From a virus: DNA of 38,447 nt. Location of the stretch: positions 1-38,447 of IMG/VR virus record IMGVR_UViG_3300005753_000005. One strand, 5' to 3'. This document shows positions 31,001 to 37,317 of this stretch, in pieces. The notes below the pieces were generated by a model. That model was not told where the DNA came from and did not search any database. It saw only the letters and a list, made by a program, of their open reading frames with translations. Numbering within the stretch: the first letter of the stretch is position 1; every line of letters begins with the position of its first letter. Made by a program: the position numbers and the translations under genes.

Positions 31001-33084
31001 ACTGGGGGGTGACGTATGCGAACCAGCGCAGGATATTGTCACAGTTTAATACTCGCGCCGAGGCGTTGGACTGGGTCACCGACAAGACCATGAAAACGGA
31101 ATTTGAGATGTTTCGCCGTTCGTTCGAGGCCCGCAAACACGCAAAGTTGATGAAGGCCAAAGGGTATGGCGTCACGCAGGGGGCAAAACTGGAGAACATT
31201 CAGGCGGTGCATGGCGCAAGCGCGAGCGCGAGCTTTGTTGCGGATGTGATCGCGATCGTGAACCCATCCGGTAGCCGGATCGGGGACCAGGTGGCCGACA
31301 GTATTTACCAACTGTTTTTATCTACGCTGCCAGATATGTCGGTGAGAAAACATTTTGTCCACCGCAGTAAAACCAAAGGTTACAGTCAGGATGCATTGCG
31401 CGCATTTGCTAATCAGACGTTTCATGGTAGTTACCAGTTGGCCAAGTTGCGGTATGCCGATAAGTTGGAGGCGCTGCTAGAGAATATGAAGGATTCCCTG
31501 GCGGCGTCGGCCGATCCGTATAAAGCATCGCATATTTTAAACGAGCTGCAAAAACGCCATGAGTGGGCGATGAACCCAACTTCTGCGCAGTGGGCCAACA
31601 TGGCCACCAGCGTGGGATTTGTCTGGTATCTCGGGGTGTCGCCGTCGGCAGCACTGGTGAATGTCACGCAAACGGCTCTGGTGGCGTTGCCGGTGATGGG
31701 CAGCAGATACGGTTTTACTCGCTCTGCGGCAGAACTAACAAAGGCGAGCACCGATTATTTTAGCGGTGGGTTTGATATTGAAAAGTCACTCGATGGTGAT
31801 GAGTTACGCGCCTATCGCCAGTTGGTAGAAGAAGGGGTGATCGACAAGACCCTCGCCCACGATCTGGCCAGCCTGTCTGAGTCTGAGCGCAGTATTTATT
31901 CCACCAAGAAAGCGAAAGTGATGGCGGGAATTTCATTTCTGTTTCATCACGCGGAGAAATTTAACCGCGAGGTGACTTCGATGGCGGTGTATCGGTTGGC
32001 ACGCAAGAAAGGCTTGGGACACAACACTGCCGTGGATGAGGCTCGACACTTAACCTACGAGTCCCATTTTGATTATTCCAGTGCCAACAAACCCCGCTTT
32101 ATGCAAAATGATTGGGCCAAAATATTCCTTATCTTTAAACAATACACGGTGAACATGTGGTATCTGCTGGGGCGCAATCTGCAACAGTCCTTTAAGGGAG
32201 AGAGTAGGGTGGTGCGTCGTGAAGCGCAGAAAAAGCTGGCGGGGATCCTGGGCATGCACGTGGTGGCGGCGGGCACCATGGGTTTCCCAATGTTCTGGGT
32301 CGTGGAGGCGGTGTTAAACGCGGTATTTGATGATCCAGATGAGCCTTGGGATTTTAAAACGGAATATCGGAATTTTCTGGCGGATTATTTTGGTAAAGAG
32401 GCCGCGGAAGCAATAGCCAACGGTGTTGGGAATGCGGCGGGTATTGATTTGCACAGCCGGGTGAGCCTGAATGAGTTGTGGTTTCGCAGTCCGGATCGGG
32501 AGCTGGAGAGTCGAGCGACGGTGGGCTATTGGTTGGAACAATCTGCTGGGCCATTGGCAGGGATCGCGGTCAATGCCGGACGTGGACTTGATTTGATGCA
32601 CGAAGGACATGTAGTACGAGGTATTGAGGCTGCCACACCCAAGGCGATCCGCGATGGAATACGGGCGCTGCGGTATGCCGATGAAGGCGGGGTGATCTCG
32701 CTGCGTGGTGATGAAGTGGTGGGAGATTTGGCGGCCTGGGAGTTGGGTATGAAAGCGATTGGTTTTTCACCTGCCCGTGTGAACCGACAATACGACGCCA
32801 ATCGAAGCTTGCGGAATTATGAGCAGCAGATCCACAAACGTCGGCAATTGCTAATTAATCGTTGGTACTTGGCCTGGCGTACCCGCGATCGTGAGGGAAT
32901 GCGAGATGGGATTAAGGAGATCCGCCGCTTTAATAGCAAGAACCGGCGCAACGCGATCAGTATGGACACGTTGCGGCAGTCATGGAAAACACGGCGACGC
33001 TTCAGCCATGAAAGTCGTGCCGGGGTGCATTTAAACAAACGGGATGCGCACTTGCGTGGACGTGTGAGGTTTGGTGATGAGTAG
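25042..33084 (+). CDS. Giant polyvalent virion protein (PLxRFG, two zincin motifs)
   Basis: 2680 residues, one uninterrupted frame, the largest protein here. Visible modules in order: a hydrophobic segment (about 204-238); a Pro/Gln-rich disordered linker (about 410-640); an LPD1-like region with a metallopeptidase motif HEWWH (1037-1041); a nuclease- or peptidase-associated domain with SQVFITERKDGTVYINISNFKQ (about 1291-1370); a second zincin motif HEAVGH (1587-1592); PLARFG (1958-1963), the PLxRFG signature; a hydrophobic stretch about 2184-2225; and an LPD38-like C-terminal domain (about 2290-2500) with a membrane-like segment at 2399-2428. Such proteins are packaged and ejected, acting on the host envelope or host defences. 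Which activity each domain has is not shown here. Confidence 0.8.
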   Translation: MKLPEFRQQYPQYDHVDDAQLAQRLHSTYYADMPFEAFSQQIDYTPAVGNAGQQLATAMVPAVTDVAPQNDNVPQPGGIGRIETALSQYSRGFGNVLSSIPKSTGILESQGGPDVLALMDRMDTGEIVRDLPVDIYQMHDLFNYQRQPDMRAELRTKYQSLSQGPEKTKAYQLGKVIDDFFVKNTRVSPQYGDEFFSGQLPQGLGSTLGFAAMAAVTRGRGGAVQFGTTAATGAAVQAASSFEDAVNHGASLEDAYKASKYGAMIGTTEALPIMSILNRIDKGSGGTVKRIITDTIKSGTEEAVQEGIQGILDNLNASTFVKYDPERDTWAGTGDGAGVGFTTGALIQLLGSLAGLKMKPNKGRELGRAMQEAVDNKQLTSEDMKMLASNPVADLGQIMARASGTQANIQQPTPQGPPVQQGVMPLGGEQNAPPLNVDPETGEILNPSVPTTKVVPKPEMSVDAAFQTYRQLNPQDRQLADLAQTFDGRLDPARLESIIERTATETEGLSDEHFQTQLTENIRHAIDPTAGTADRTRPAPVEYRSTGTPQQTPAQTHAVATQLAPTNELGKAMVAAISPQVQPQPAPKVKEPAAQLGDVSRQASTARVQNTQPTGSRDGNAAVSVGRQGTQVPAPTAKDKAVIADFGEKIGGARKDTYQRLQASLSDTLPDDIGEITLAKYFPEPDYKLLKEAGLSVEQVAFIDAARSEIPPKPRKAYKRQKWVKNLAVYRDLVNAIIADPKADHYANKVIDILMKGRDIGQDTVNTKSLEPLVEKAKLSIEMGFPETPSAKHYQIEKVHFSKYDGEENVDKWELKNTKLSGGFGGLQNTAHFDTRDEAINALKIAMAVEKSKPISKQVNFDIWTERRSDKGFIIGKKIATRKFVELKSGFNSAQEARDYIAKHQENLERELTRKKEIPAHRREVNNTRIGKDHRNGVDVTPEQFGETFGFRGVEFGNWVEQEKRQNDLNDAYDGLLDLAGILSISPKAISLNGELGLAFGARGKGKRGPITPTAHYEPGKVVINLTKKQGAGSLAHEWWHALDNYFSRARGDKAGYVTSSPKKREHIEGKWQYNQNIRLEVVEAFDNVVNAIVKTDLIKRSKQLDKKLTKDHWSTRIELTARAFESYVINKLAERGAESDYLANVISEDVYNVISDIAGESDIDTYPYIKSNEMEGVVKAYDHLFETLKTKETKKGTALFSKLGPRVDQEAFADVAKLYNNIRHHDQMSQYKISESESLPTIARDIYDGVVVKLWDNPMAGQRDLDGVVMTRSWVMSVPTGLRSDGEDKMSQVFITERKDGTVYINISNFKQGTGGSLVYHIVANYAYNNNKVFVADPDGLSAVSLRRRTSNMLSSALKFGTTRHLRPHTSQVEGLEEVPPLAWIPGDDAHNITSLLKTEYQTVMNVVPEMANIVYDIKQGNFIDENDHDKHVTEIAFRKLAQSPGARKARAGRATLKRTALAHALVREASGDGRRRILAAVIRESSQHLPAGLKRILYSRPTSPAIAGLSVSDIEKIIAPVMLKWGTNAPRVEVVADLASVPEHVVDADAHADSRVEAVFDPNDRTVYLVADGLSRDRVLRVLAHEAVGHHSMAEMLGDDFITLMDRVQWLKKSGNQTIGDVAKEVRQRYGKLDLVQESQEIIAVMAEKKVKHPVFKRVMTAIKKFLRRLGIALEFSVSDLQGMIAKAGKRLQRDVKGEAQSDRRSPSKAMFSRPDNEVAKDIEQLASDAPTFKEWVGKAKSAALDDTRPAWLGTLTRLHLEDVGKDVLPQITPYVKLAQKMDADRNNLVSEAAEVAQEWTKFMSQDAKAADTLAGLMHEATIAGVDPAEPYKAVVDFKEAKKKISLLRLHMRQRSGEGTGKWQIQVDELIALMQFETARAPKYAALRHQYLALPAAATNIYHSVRDMYQARFDAIQKALEARIDRAELSQAEKTKFKHELRLKFESAQVQAPYFPLARFGDYWVSVKKPGNWQSTYEIVNVGKNWGVTYANQRRILSQFNTRAEALDWVTDKTMKTEFEMFRRSFEARKHAKLMKAKGYGVTQGAKLENIQAVHGASASASFVADVIAIVNPSGSRIGDQVADSIYQLFLSTLPDMSVRKHFVHRSKTKGYSQDALRAFANQTFHGSYQLAKLRYADKLEALLENMKDSLAASADPYKASHILNELQKRHEWAMNPTSAQWANMATSVGFVWYLGVSPSAALVNVTQTALVALPVMGSRYGFTRSAAELTKASTDYFSGGFDIEKSLDGDELRAYRQLVEEGVIDKTLAHDLASLSESERSIYSTKKAKVMAGISFLFHHAEKFNREVTSMAVYRLARKKGLGHNTAVDEARHLTYESHFDYSSANKPRFMQNDWAKIFLIFKQYTVNMWYLLGRNLQQSFKGESRVVRREAQKKLAGILGMHVVAAGTMGFPMFWVVEAVLNAVFDDPDEPWDFKTEYRNFLADYFGKEAAEAIANGVGNAAGIDLHSRVSLNELWFRSPDRELESRATVGYWLEQSAGPLAGIAVNAGRGLDLMHEGHVVRGIEAATPKAIRDGIRALRYADEGGVISLRGDEVVGDLAAWELGMKAIGFSPARVNRQYDANRSLRNYEQQIHKRRQLLINRWYLAWRTRDREGMRDGIKEIRRFNSKNRRNAISMDTLRQSWKTRRRFSHESRAGVHLNKRDAHLRGRVRFGDE
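29324..29527 (+). CDS. Possible nested gene in the giant ORF, +1 frame
   Basis: A 67-residue frame from ATG 29324 (or 29330), inside the giant gene. It reads MTSTLQKLLSENSLSPQELERQERGAQ, then LLKERLSHMPWYAKQAETDGDEFW, a balanced, well-folded-looking composition, ending IYQPD. Its stop at 29527 is followed 26 bases later by a terminator-like hairpin. The main frame over the same DNA is Ala/Arg-rich but resumes recognisable polyvalent-protein sequence (ILYSR, then SVSDIEKI) soon after. The ribosome site is weak (AAGGAA about 14 bases upstream). It could be a real overlapping gene or a shadow frame. Confidence 0.35.
   Translation: MTMTSTLQKLLSENSLSPQELERQERGAQLLKERLSHMPWYAKQAETDGDEFWRQLFASRVNIYQPD
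29553..29575 (+). terminator. Terminator-like hairpin inside the giant gene
   Basis: AAGCCCCGC, loop AATC, GCGGGGCTT: nine perfect pairs, then TTTCTGTTTCT. It lies within an 8-kb coding region, where a terminator would cut the message unless transcription is antiterminated. It follows the nested frame's stop at 29527. Confidence 0.5.
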
Positions 33085-33259
33085 CGAGAAAATACAACCG
33101 TTATACAACGGCGATAAGCGGCTAGATGCGTTGGCCCTCGCGATTGAGGATCTGATTTATGAGCGTGTGGGCGGTCAGGACGTGCCGATTGTCGCCGTGA
33201 TGGGTGTGCTGGAACGCTTGAAATTGAAATTAAATAATACGTTAAATCGGGAGATTTAG
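33077..33259 (+). CDS. Small protein between the giant gene and the tail fibre
   Basis: 60 residues from ATG 33077, overlapping the end of the giant gene by eight bases; GAGG lies upstream. It is a helical, Leu-rich protein (RLDALALAIEDLIYERVGGQDVPIVAVMGVLERLKLKLNNTL) without a membrane segment. It may be a tail-fibre-associated or chaperone-like protein; no family is recognised. Confidence 0.6.
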   Translation: MSSEKIQPLYNGDKRLDALALAIEDLIYERVGGQDVPIVAVMGVLERLKLKLNNTLNREI

Positions 33260-34927
33260 ATGGCACAGCCGACACCATATATAAGACAGAACGACTTTTC
33301 TCAGGACGAGGCCAACAATGTCAGTGGCCGCAGCACGGTACTCACTGCTGGGGTGGATGCGGAGTTGGATGCAGTCGCAACTACACTGGCGGAGGTGCTA
33401 GCCAACTTGGTCCTGGTGCAACGTGATGACGGGGCGCTGATGAATTTGTCGGTAGGGCTGGATCAGTTGAAAACAGAGGTGACAACGGGTCTCAATGTGG
33501 CCACCTCCTGGGCAACGACGATGCAGTATGTACCCAGGAATGCAGTGTGGCAGACCAATACCCTGTATTACTGCAAAACGGCACACACGTCTGGCGCGTT
33601 TGCGACGGATCTGGCAAGTGGGTTCTGGGCGGTGATTGTGGATCTGGACCCAATGGTGCAGGCGACAAAGACCTCGGAAATCAATGCGACAGCATCGGAA
33701 GCCGCAGCCGCAACCAGTGCAGCCGATGCGCAGGCATTGGTGGATCTAGTGAGTGCGGTAAATATGCAGGGTGCATTTGGTAATATTTTATCTCCACTGC
33801 TAAGCCTGCCATTTATGAATTCACTGTCAGTATTGCGAGGACTTGGTGCTGTCACTTTTTCACGTGCTGCGACAACTACAGCGAACACGTACATCGACCG
33901 CTACGGAGTGTTTAAAACCGCCGGACTCGACGTTCCACGCTTTGAAAAAGAGGGGTTGTTACTGGAAAGCGACGGGCTCAAACGAGTCACGACGGTGACG
34001 TTGGAAGCTGCCACCGAGACGGCAGCAGCAGCGACGGCACCGGATGGCACTGTGACGGCGAGCAAGCTTGTTGCGGATGCCACGGCTAGCGTGGCGCACC
34101 GCAAGAAGTTCGATGTTTCAGTTGCCCTTTTGGGTTGCTCGTTTTCTATTTTTGCGAAGGCGGCGGAATATACCTATGTGCGTCTTGAAATAGTAGGTTA
34201 CGGCTATTGTCATGTTTCACTAGTGGATGGCTCGGTTACCACAGACAGTAGGATTCTGGCTAGTACGGTGGTTATCTGGCCGCTGGTAAACGGCTGGTTT
34301 CGTGTTGGCCTAACGGGCACATTTGCGTCCCAACTTCCTTCAATGTATGTGTACGGGATCCCCGCGTCGTTGGCGGCGGGTGGAAAAACCTGGACTGGCG
34401 ATGGCACATCAGGGATTTATCTCTGGGGTGATCAGATGGAGTACGATTACCCACAGGTTACATCGTATATGTATGATGTAACTCCCGCGACTGGACGTTT
34501 TGGTGATATTTGTCAGCTGGCGGTTCAAGAGAACAATGTTCCTGAAACGACGAGCAATTTTACCGTGGTCGTAGATGTGATAGCGCAACACACAGGGGTT
34601 GCCTTTAATATTTATGGTGGTGTGGGGCTAAATGCGTCCAAGTCGATTCGTGTCAGCAACAGGCTAATTACCGCAGAACTCGGGTATACATACAATTCAA
34701 TCGCCAAAGTTCCATTGAATAAGAAGGCGCGCATCGCCTATGTGGCGGCGGCTGGTACGGTGACGGTGTTTCTCGACGGGGTGAAACAAGAGACTTTTAT
34801 TCCTGCTAATCCCGATTTGGTGTCTGGGTTATTGACAGAGCCAATCGTGTTTGGAAAGGGTGTAAAGATTTCCAATTTTCGGGTTTATGACCAGGCATTA
34901 ACCGATGCGGAGATGAAGTATGTGTAG
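33260..34927 (+). CDS. Tail fibre/receptor-binding protein with LamG-like end
   Basis: 555 residues. The N-terminal 70 residues (TPYIRQNDFSQDEANNVSGRSTV, then VDAELDAVATTLAEV and VLVQRDDGAL) are a conserved virion-attachment type. Then comes a helical, Ala-rich shaft (about 130-175). From about 190 the protein has a carbohydrate-binding-like beta domain (LRGLGAVTFSRA, YIDRYGVFKTAGLDVPRFEKEGLLLE, then WPLVNGWFRVGLTGTF), and the last 120 residues match a concanavalin/LamG-like fold ending FGKGVKISNFRVYDQALTDAEMKYV. A second, broken copy of the part from about residue 190 lies at 37338-38421 on the far side of attR. Confidence 0.8.
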   Translation: MAQPTPYIRQNDFSQDEANNVSGRSTVLTAGVDAELDAVATTLAEVLANLVLVQRDDGALMNLSVGLDQLKTEVTTGLNVATSWATTMQYVPRNAVWQTNTLYYCKTAHTSGAFATDLASGFWAVIVDLDPMVQATKTSEINATASEAAAATSAADAQALVDLVSAVNMQGAFGNILSPLLSLPFMNSLSVLRGLGAVTFSRAATTTANTYIDRYGVFKTAGLDVPRFEKEGLLLESDGLKRVTTVTLEAATETAAAATAPDGTVTASKLVADATASVAHRKKFDVSVALLGCSFSIFAKAAEYTYVRLEIVGYGYCHVSLVDGSVTTDSRILASTVVIWPLVNGWFRVGLTGTFASQLPSMYVYGIPASLAAGGKTWTGDGTSGIYLWGDQMEYDYPQVTSYMYDVTPATGRFGDICQLAVQENNVPETTSNFTVVVDVIAQHTGVAFNIYGGVGLNASKSIRVSNRLITAELGYTYNSIAKVPLNKKARIAYVAAAGTVTVFLDGVKQETFIPANPDLVSGLLTEPIVFGKGVKISNFRVYDQALTDAEMKYV

Positions 34928-34996
34928 GTATTATCCGCATGAACTTTCGAAGGGCATTTTTTACCTCTCAATATTATCTATCTTATGTGATAGTCA

Positions 34997-35016
34997 ACCT
35001 GTAATATATGACAGGT
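34997..35016 (+). promoter_or_regulatory. LexA-like SOS box
   Basis: CTGT-AATATATG-ACAG at 34999-35014, extended to ACCTGT/ACAGGT, matches the gammaproteobacterial LexA consensus CTGT-N8-ACAG with an AT-rich spacer. It lies 60 bases upstream of the exported-protein gene at 35075. A wider inverted pair, TATGTGAT (34984-34991) and ATCACATA (35033-35040), surrounds it. No clear -35/-10 pair is visible. Confidence 0.6.
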
Positions 35017-35074
35017 ATTTATATATTTATGCATCACATAGAGTGCAGCACAGAGTTAAAGCACGGAGGCTCAC

Positions 35075-35434
35075 ATGAGAACTATTTTCGCCATCGCATT
35101 TATCATTTCCCCTACTCTAACATTTGCCAGTGACTGGACTGGAGGCGACACGGCAAGCGAAACAACCTATCTTGTGTTGCACACTATTGACTGGGGGCAG
35201 ACGTTATATGTCGTCGAGCATCCCGATGACTACCGTGAAACCAATGGATTTCTTGGTAACCATCCGAGTCGGGGTAAGGTCAACACGTGGTTTATCATAA
35301 CTGGGCTTCTACATGTCGGCGCGGCGAACTGGTTGTCGCCTACCTATCGCGATGCGTTTCAATATATTACTATTGGTTACCAAGCCAATAATGTAAGTCG
35401 TAATTATTCGATTGATATTAAGATGGAATTCTAA
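35075..35434 (+). CDS. Exported phage protein, SOS-box linked
   Basis: 119 residues with a GGAGG site eight bases before the ATG. An N-terminal signal peptide (MRTIFAIAFIISPTLTFA) is followed by DWTGGDTASETTYLVLHTIDWGQTLYVVEHPDDYRETNGFLGNHPSRGKVNTWF, a pattern seen in conserved phage proteins near tail or lysis genes. Hydrophobic stretches (about 31-45 and 75-90) suggest membrane association. A lysis-related or envelope role is likely but unproven. A LexA-like box lies upstream, so it may be induced by DNA damage. Confidence 0.6.
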   Translation: MRTIFAIAFIISPTLTFASDWTGGDTASETTYLVLHTIDWGQTLYVVEHPDDYRETNGFLGNHPSRGKVNTWFIITGLLHVGAANWLSPTYRDAFQYITIGYQANNVSRNYSIDIKMEF

Positions 35435-35511
35435 TGATTGAATTCAAAGACAAAAATTTCATGTTGGCGGATGAGTTGAGGTTTTCGCCTGGGGATGGGC
35501 GGTTAGTGTAG
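35434..35511 (+). CDS. Very short ORF after the SOS-linked gene (doubtful)
   Basis: 25 codons, starting in TAATG overlap with the gene before. The sequence is polar and small (IEFKDKNFMLADELRFSPGDGRLV). It could be translated by reinitiation or be the remnant of a longer gene. No homologous family is recognised. Confidence 0.25.
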   Translation: MIEFKDKNFMLADELRFSPGDGRLV

Positions 35512-35536
35512 GGCGGTTAGGACTTGACTGTGTTTT

Positions 35537-35668
35537 TCAGCCATCATAATGCAATATGTCATCTTCAGAGGCCCATGGCTTACATTTGCCTGTGTATATA
35601 TTTTTGTAAATTATGCGCATGTCAATTAGCGAAAACGCCATAGCTATATACGGTATTGCAGATTCCAT
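35537..35668 (-). CDS. Small protein of unknown function, minus strand
   Basis: 43 residues (MESAIPYIAMAFSLIDMRIIYKNIYTGKCKPW, then an acidic tail). GGAGAGGG precedes the ATG at 35668, and the gene starts one base after the 83-residue gene stops. A short hydrophobic segment (about residues 3-15) may insert in a membrane. No family is recognised. Together with the next genes it forms a leftward set beside attR. Confidence 0.5.
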   Translation of the reverse strand: MESAIPYIAMAFSLIDMRIIYKNIYTGKCKPWASEDDILHYDG

Positions 35669-35669
35669 A

Positions 35670-35921
35670 TTAGTCCCTCTCCACCGGCATAATCATTTCC
35701 AATAATTTTTTACCATTTCCTTTGCAGTCAATCAGCGCCTGGTCGATTACCTCGGGTTGCATTGCTCTAACAACACGTTTCGGCGTTGATGCTCGTCCGT
35801 TTTTAAAATCATTAAAATCCTGAGACTTATATTTAGTACCGTGTTTCTGGTTAAATTTCCGCCCAGCTTCAGCATTGCTGAGTGGTTTTTGTAACTCAAA
35901 ATAGTATTTTACGATGTTCAT
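35670..35921 (-). CDS. Small protein with possible helix-turn-helix
   Basis: 83 residues. LSNAEAGRKFNQKHGTKYKSQDFNDFKNGRAS (about 14-45) could form a DNA-binding helix-turn-helix, followed by RVVRAMQPEVIDQALID. No signal peptide or membrane segment. It resembles small phage regulators in size and charge, but no family is recognised. The Shine-Dalgarno is weak. It probably shares a transcript with the genes on either side. Confidence 0.5.
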   Translation of the reverse strand: MNIVKYYFELQKPLSNAEAGRKFNQKHGTKYKSQDFNDFKNGRASTPKRVVRAMQPEVIDQALIDCKGNGKKLLEMIMPVERD

Positions 35922-35971
35922 GGTGATAATTTTGTATGAAAATTATTCTGTTATTAGTTATAAATAATTTA

Positions 35972-36220
35972 CTAAATGTCATTTAGTTGCTCTTGCGCCC
36001 ATTCAGCACGGGCGATGCGATCGTCTTTATTTTCACCGAGCCAGTCTATGTATTTAGGAAGATCAAATTCGACGAAATTCACATCTGCGCCGTGTTCAGC
36101 GAGCAGCGATCCAACTTCTAGTGTAAACTCTCGATGGATTTCAGCAGACGGAAAATTATCAGACTGTTTCAGTATAATCTTCTGACCGTCATTAGCTGAT
36201 GTAATTAGTTTAGTTTTCAT
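35972..36220 (-). CDS. Small acidic protein, coupled to a DprA fragment
   Basis: 82 residues, soluble. The N-terminal KLITSANDGQKIILKQSDNFPSAEIHREF and C-terminal YIDWLGENKDDRIARAEWAQEQLNDI are Trp/acidic-rich helices and strands. It overlaps the DprA-fragment stop by four bases (ATGA), so translation is coupled. No function is recognised. Confidence 0.5.
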   Translation of the reverse strand: MKTKLITSANDGQKIILKQSDNFPSAEIHREFTLEVGSLLAEHGADVNFVEFDLPKYIDWLGENKDDRIARAEWAQEQLNDI

Positions 36221-36411
36221 TTTCTTCTACGCGTTGCATCGCGTGTACCGACGATAGAGACACCAGGGGTGTGTTTCAGCAGGTCCAGGTTGCCGCGTGC
36301 ATATATTATTTTAGGCGGGTTATTAATCTGCCTGAGGCTCTCAGGATACAGGGGAGCATCCAGTGGAATGGCCTCGATATCGTCCGTGGTTGTGAGCGCA
36401 GATTGCCGCAT
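36217..36411 (-). pseudogene. dprA: DprA-like N-terminal fragment
   Basis: 64 residues that match the start of DprA/Smf Rossmann domains: IPLDAPLYPESLRQINNPP, then KIIYARGNLDLLKHTPGVSIVGTRDAT (YP-x-x-L and IVGTR are diagnostic). A normal DprA has 300 or more residues, so nearly all of the Rossmann fold, including the site that binds ssDNA, is missing. It ends RRRK, then TGA. Either it is a gene cut at the phage end, or a short stand-alone form. It lies 125 bases inside attR, which suits truncation by integration or recombination. Confidence 0.65.
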
Positions 36412-36429
36412 ATTATCCCTGATACCCCT

Positions 36430-36501
36430 GTCTAATATCTGCGTCTAAGATACACCTAAGCGTATGATTATAAAAACAAATAAATATGCTAAATATTAGA
36501 C
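36430..36501. repeat. GTCTAA repeats beside attR, possible integrase arm sites
   Basis: GTCTAATAT at 36430-36438, GTCTAAGAT at 36443-36451 and the inverted copy ATATTAGAC at 36493-36501. They lie about 40-100 bases from the tRNA core, where arm-type integrase or excisionase sites are expected. The same stretch holds a TATAAT box (minus strand, 36472-36467) that may drive the dprA-fragment operon. This gap (36412-36537) has no gene. Confidence 0.45.
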
Positions 36502-36537
36502 AATAATTAGCGTAACCTGTTGATTTTTAATAATTGT

Positions 36538-36590
36538 GCATTGGATTGTGATTCCAGTCGTCGGGGGTTCGAGTCCCCTTAGCCACCCCA
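36538..36590 (+). other. tRNA-His 3' fragment, probable attR core
   Basis: The last 53 bases of a tRNA-His gene. The anticodon arm is TTGGA, loop TTGTGAT (anticodon GTG at 36548-36550), TCCAG, followed by the T arm GGGGG-TTCGAGT-CCCCT and an acceptor strand with encoded CCA. The 5' half (acceptor strand, D arm) is absent, so it is not a functional gene. This is the typical right-hand remnant left after phage integration into a tRNA 3' end. The intact tRNA should lie at attL, left of the window. Confidence 0.75.
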
Positions 36591-36598
36591 TTTTCCTA

Positions 36599-36629
36599 AT
36601 ATATCAGCAGCTTAGTGTTGCTGGTATAT
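36599..36629 (+). terminator. Hairpin behind the tRNA fragment
   Basis: ATATATCAGCA pairs with TGCTGGTATAT (11 pairs, one G-T) around a nine-base loop. It is probably the old terminator of the host tRNA unit, though the T run is poor. Confidence 0.45.
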
Positions 36630-36653
36630 TATCGAATTCTTGTTGTCAGAATA

Positions 36654-36973
36654 TTAAATTGAATTGTTTTGATATATTCTGTTTTTCCAATGTGCTGGAT
36701 CTCGTTTTGCATGTAAGACTGCAAGAATAATAACTGTGTTATTTTCGATTATATAAAACACGCCAAACGGAAATCTTTGGGTAACCGCTCGTCTAATATC
36801 GTGATACATTTTTTTATAAATGGTGGGGTGATGTGTTTTTGCAGTTTTGAAAAAACTTTGTCAACACATAATTTGAAATCAAATCCCAGGCCTGTTCTTT
36901 GTTCTTGATACCAGTGAAATACGTCCAGTAAATCCGTTCTTGCTTCTGGACGGATTAAAAATTCATAATCCAT
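36654..36973 (-). pseudogene. ParE-like toxin, frameshifted at a T7 tract
   Basis: The N-terminal part (MDYEFLIRPEARTDLLDVFHWYQEQRTGLGFDFKLCVDKVFSKLQ) fits RelE/ParE toxins. Reading on after a one-base shift at the seven-T run 36809-36815 gives the family's C-terminal block: YHDIRRAVTQRFPFGVFYIIENNTVIILAVLHAKRDP, ending at 36654. Uncorrected, the ORF stops early at 36749. Either the toxin is inactivated or the run is a sequencing slip. It follows the antitoxin with a TAATG overlap. Confidence 0.7.
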
Positions 36974-37188
36974 TATAATTTCATTTCATTTTTAACTTCT
37001 TCCCAAGACAAACCTTCGTGTGGAGAGGCTTTATAGGCGGCCATTCTTTCATCTAATATTTTTTTTTGAGATTCGGTTACTTCCAGGTCATCTTGATTTT
37101 TTGCAACACTATCCCAGAGTTTTTCTGCCAAAAGAATACGTTCAGCCTGGCTAAGTTGTTGAATATTAATGTTTTTTAGTGTATCCAT
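36973..37188 (-). CDS. Antitoxin of an addiction module (PF09720 type)
   Basis: 71 residues with the pattern of the addiction-module antitoxins paired with ParE: LSQAERILLAEKLWDSVAKNQDD near 12-34, then ILDERMAAYKASPHEGLSWEEVKNEM. It should bind and neutralise the ParE-like toxin and bind its own promoter. Its stop overlaps the toxin start. The module lies outside attR, so it is host or older-element DNA. Confidence 0.8.
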   Translation of the reverse strand: MDTLKNINIQQLSQAERILLAEKLWDSVAKNQDDLEVTESQKKILDERMAAYKASPHEGLSWEEVKNEMKL

Positions 37189-37317
37189 ATCTCTATTCTA
37201 GTTGAATTTCCACTAATCGTCGATAGTTTTGAAAAGAATATAACCCGCTGTGTCAGGATAGATGTCGCCTCATTTGAAATCATAAAATAACAGACAGCGG
37301 GCGGGAAAGAGCGAGAA
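37189..37317. other. Gap between antitoxin and fibre remnant
   Basis: 129 bases without a gene. CCCGCTGT near the middle is repeated as an inverted ACAGCGGG before the fibre remnant, with a loop of about 45 bases. It may mark an insertion boundary; I see no clear promoter. Confidence 0.3.

Noticed and set aside
34984-35040. CRP site (TGTGA/TCACA halves)
   Set aside because: The halves are separated by 41 bases instead of six, so they do not form a CRP dyad.
36536-36730. Plus-strand frame across the tRNA-His fragment
   Set aside because: It reads through a tRNA remnant and a hairpin and has no ribosome site.
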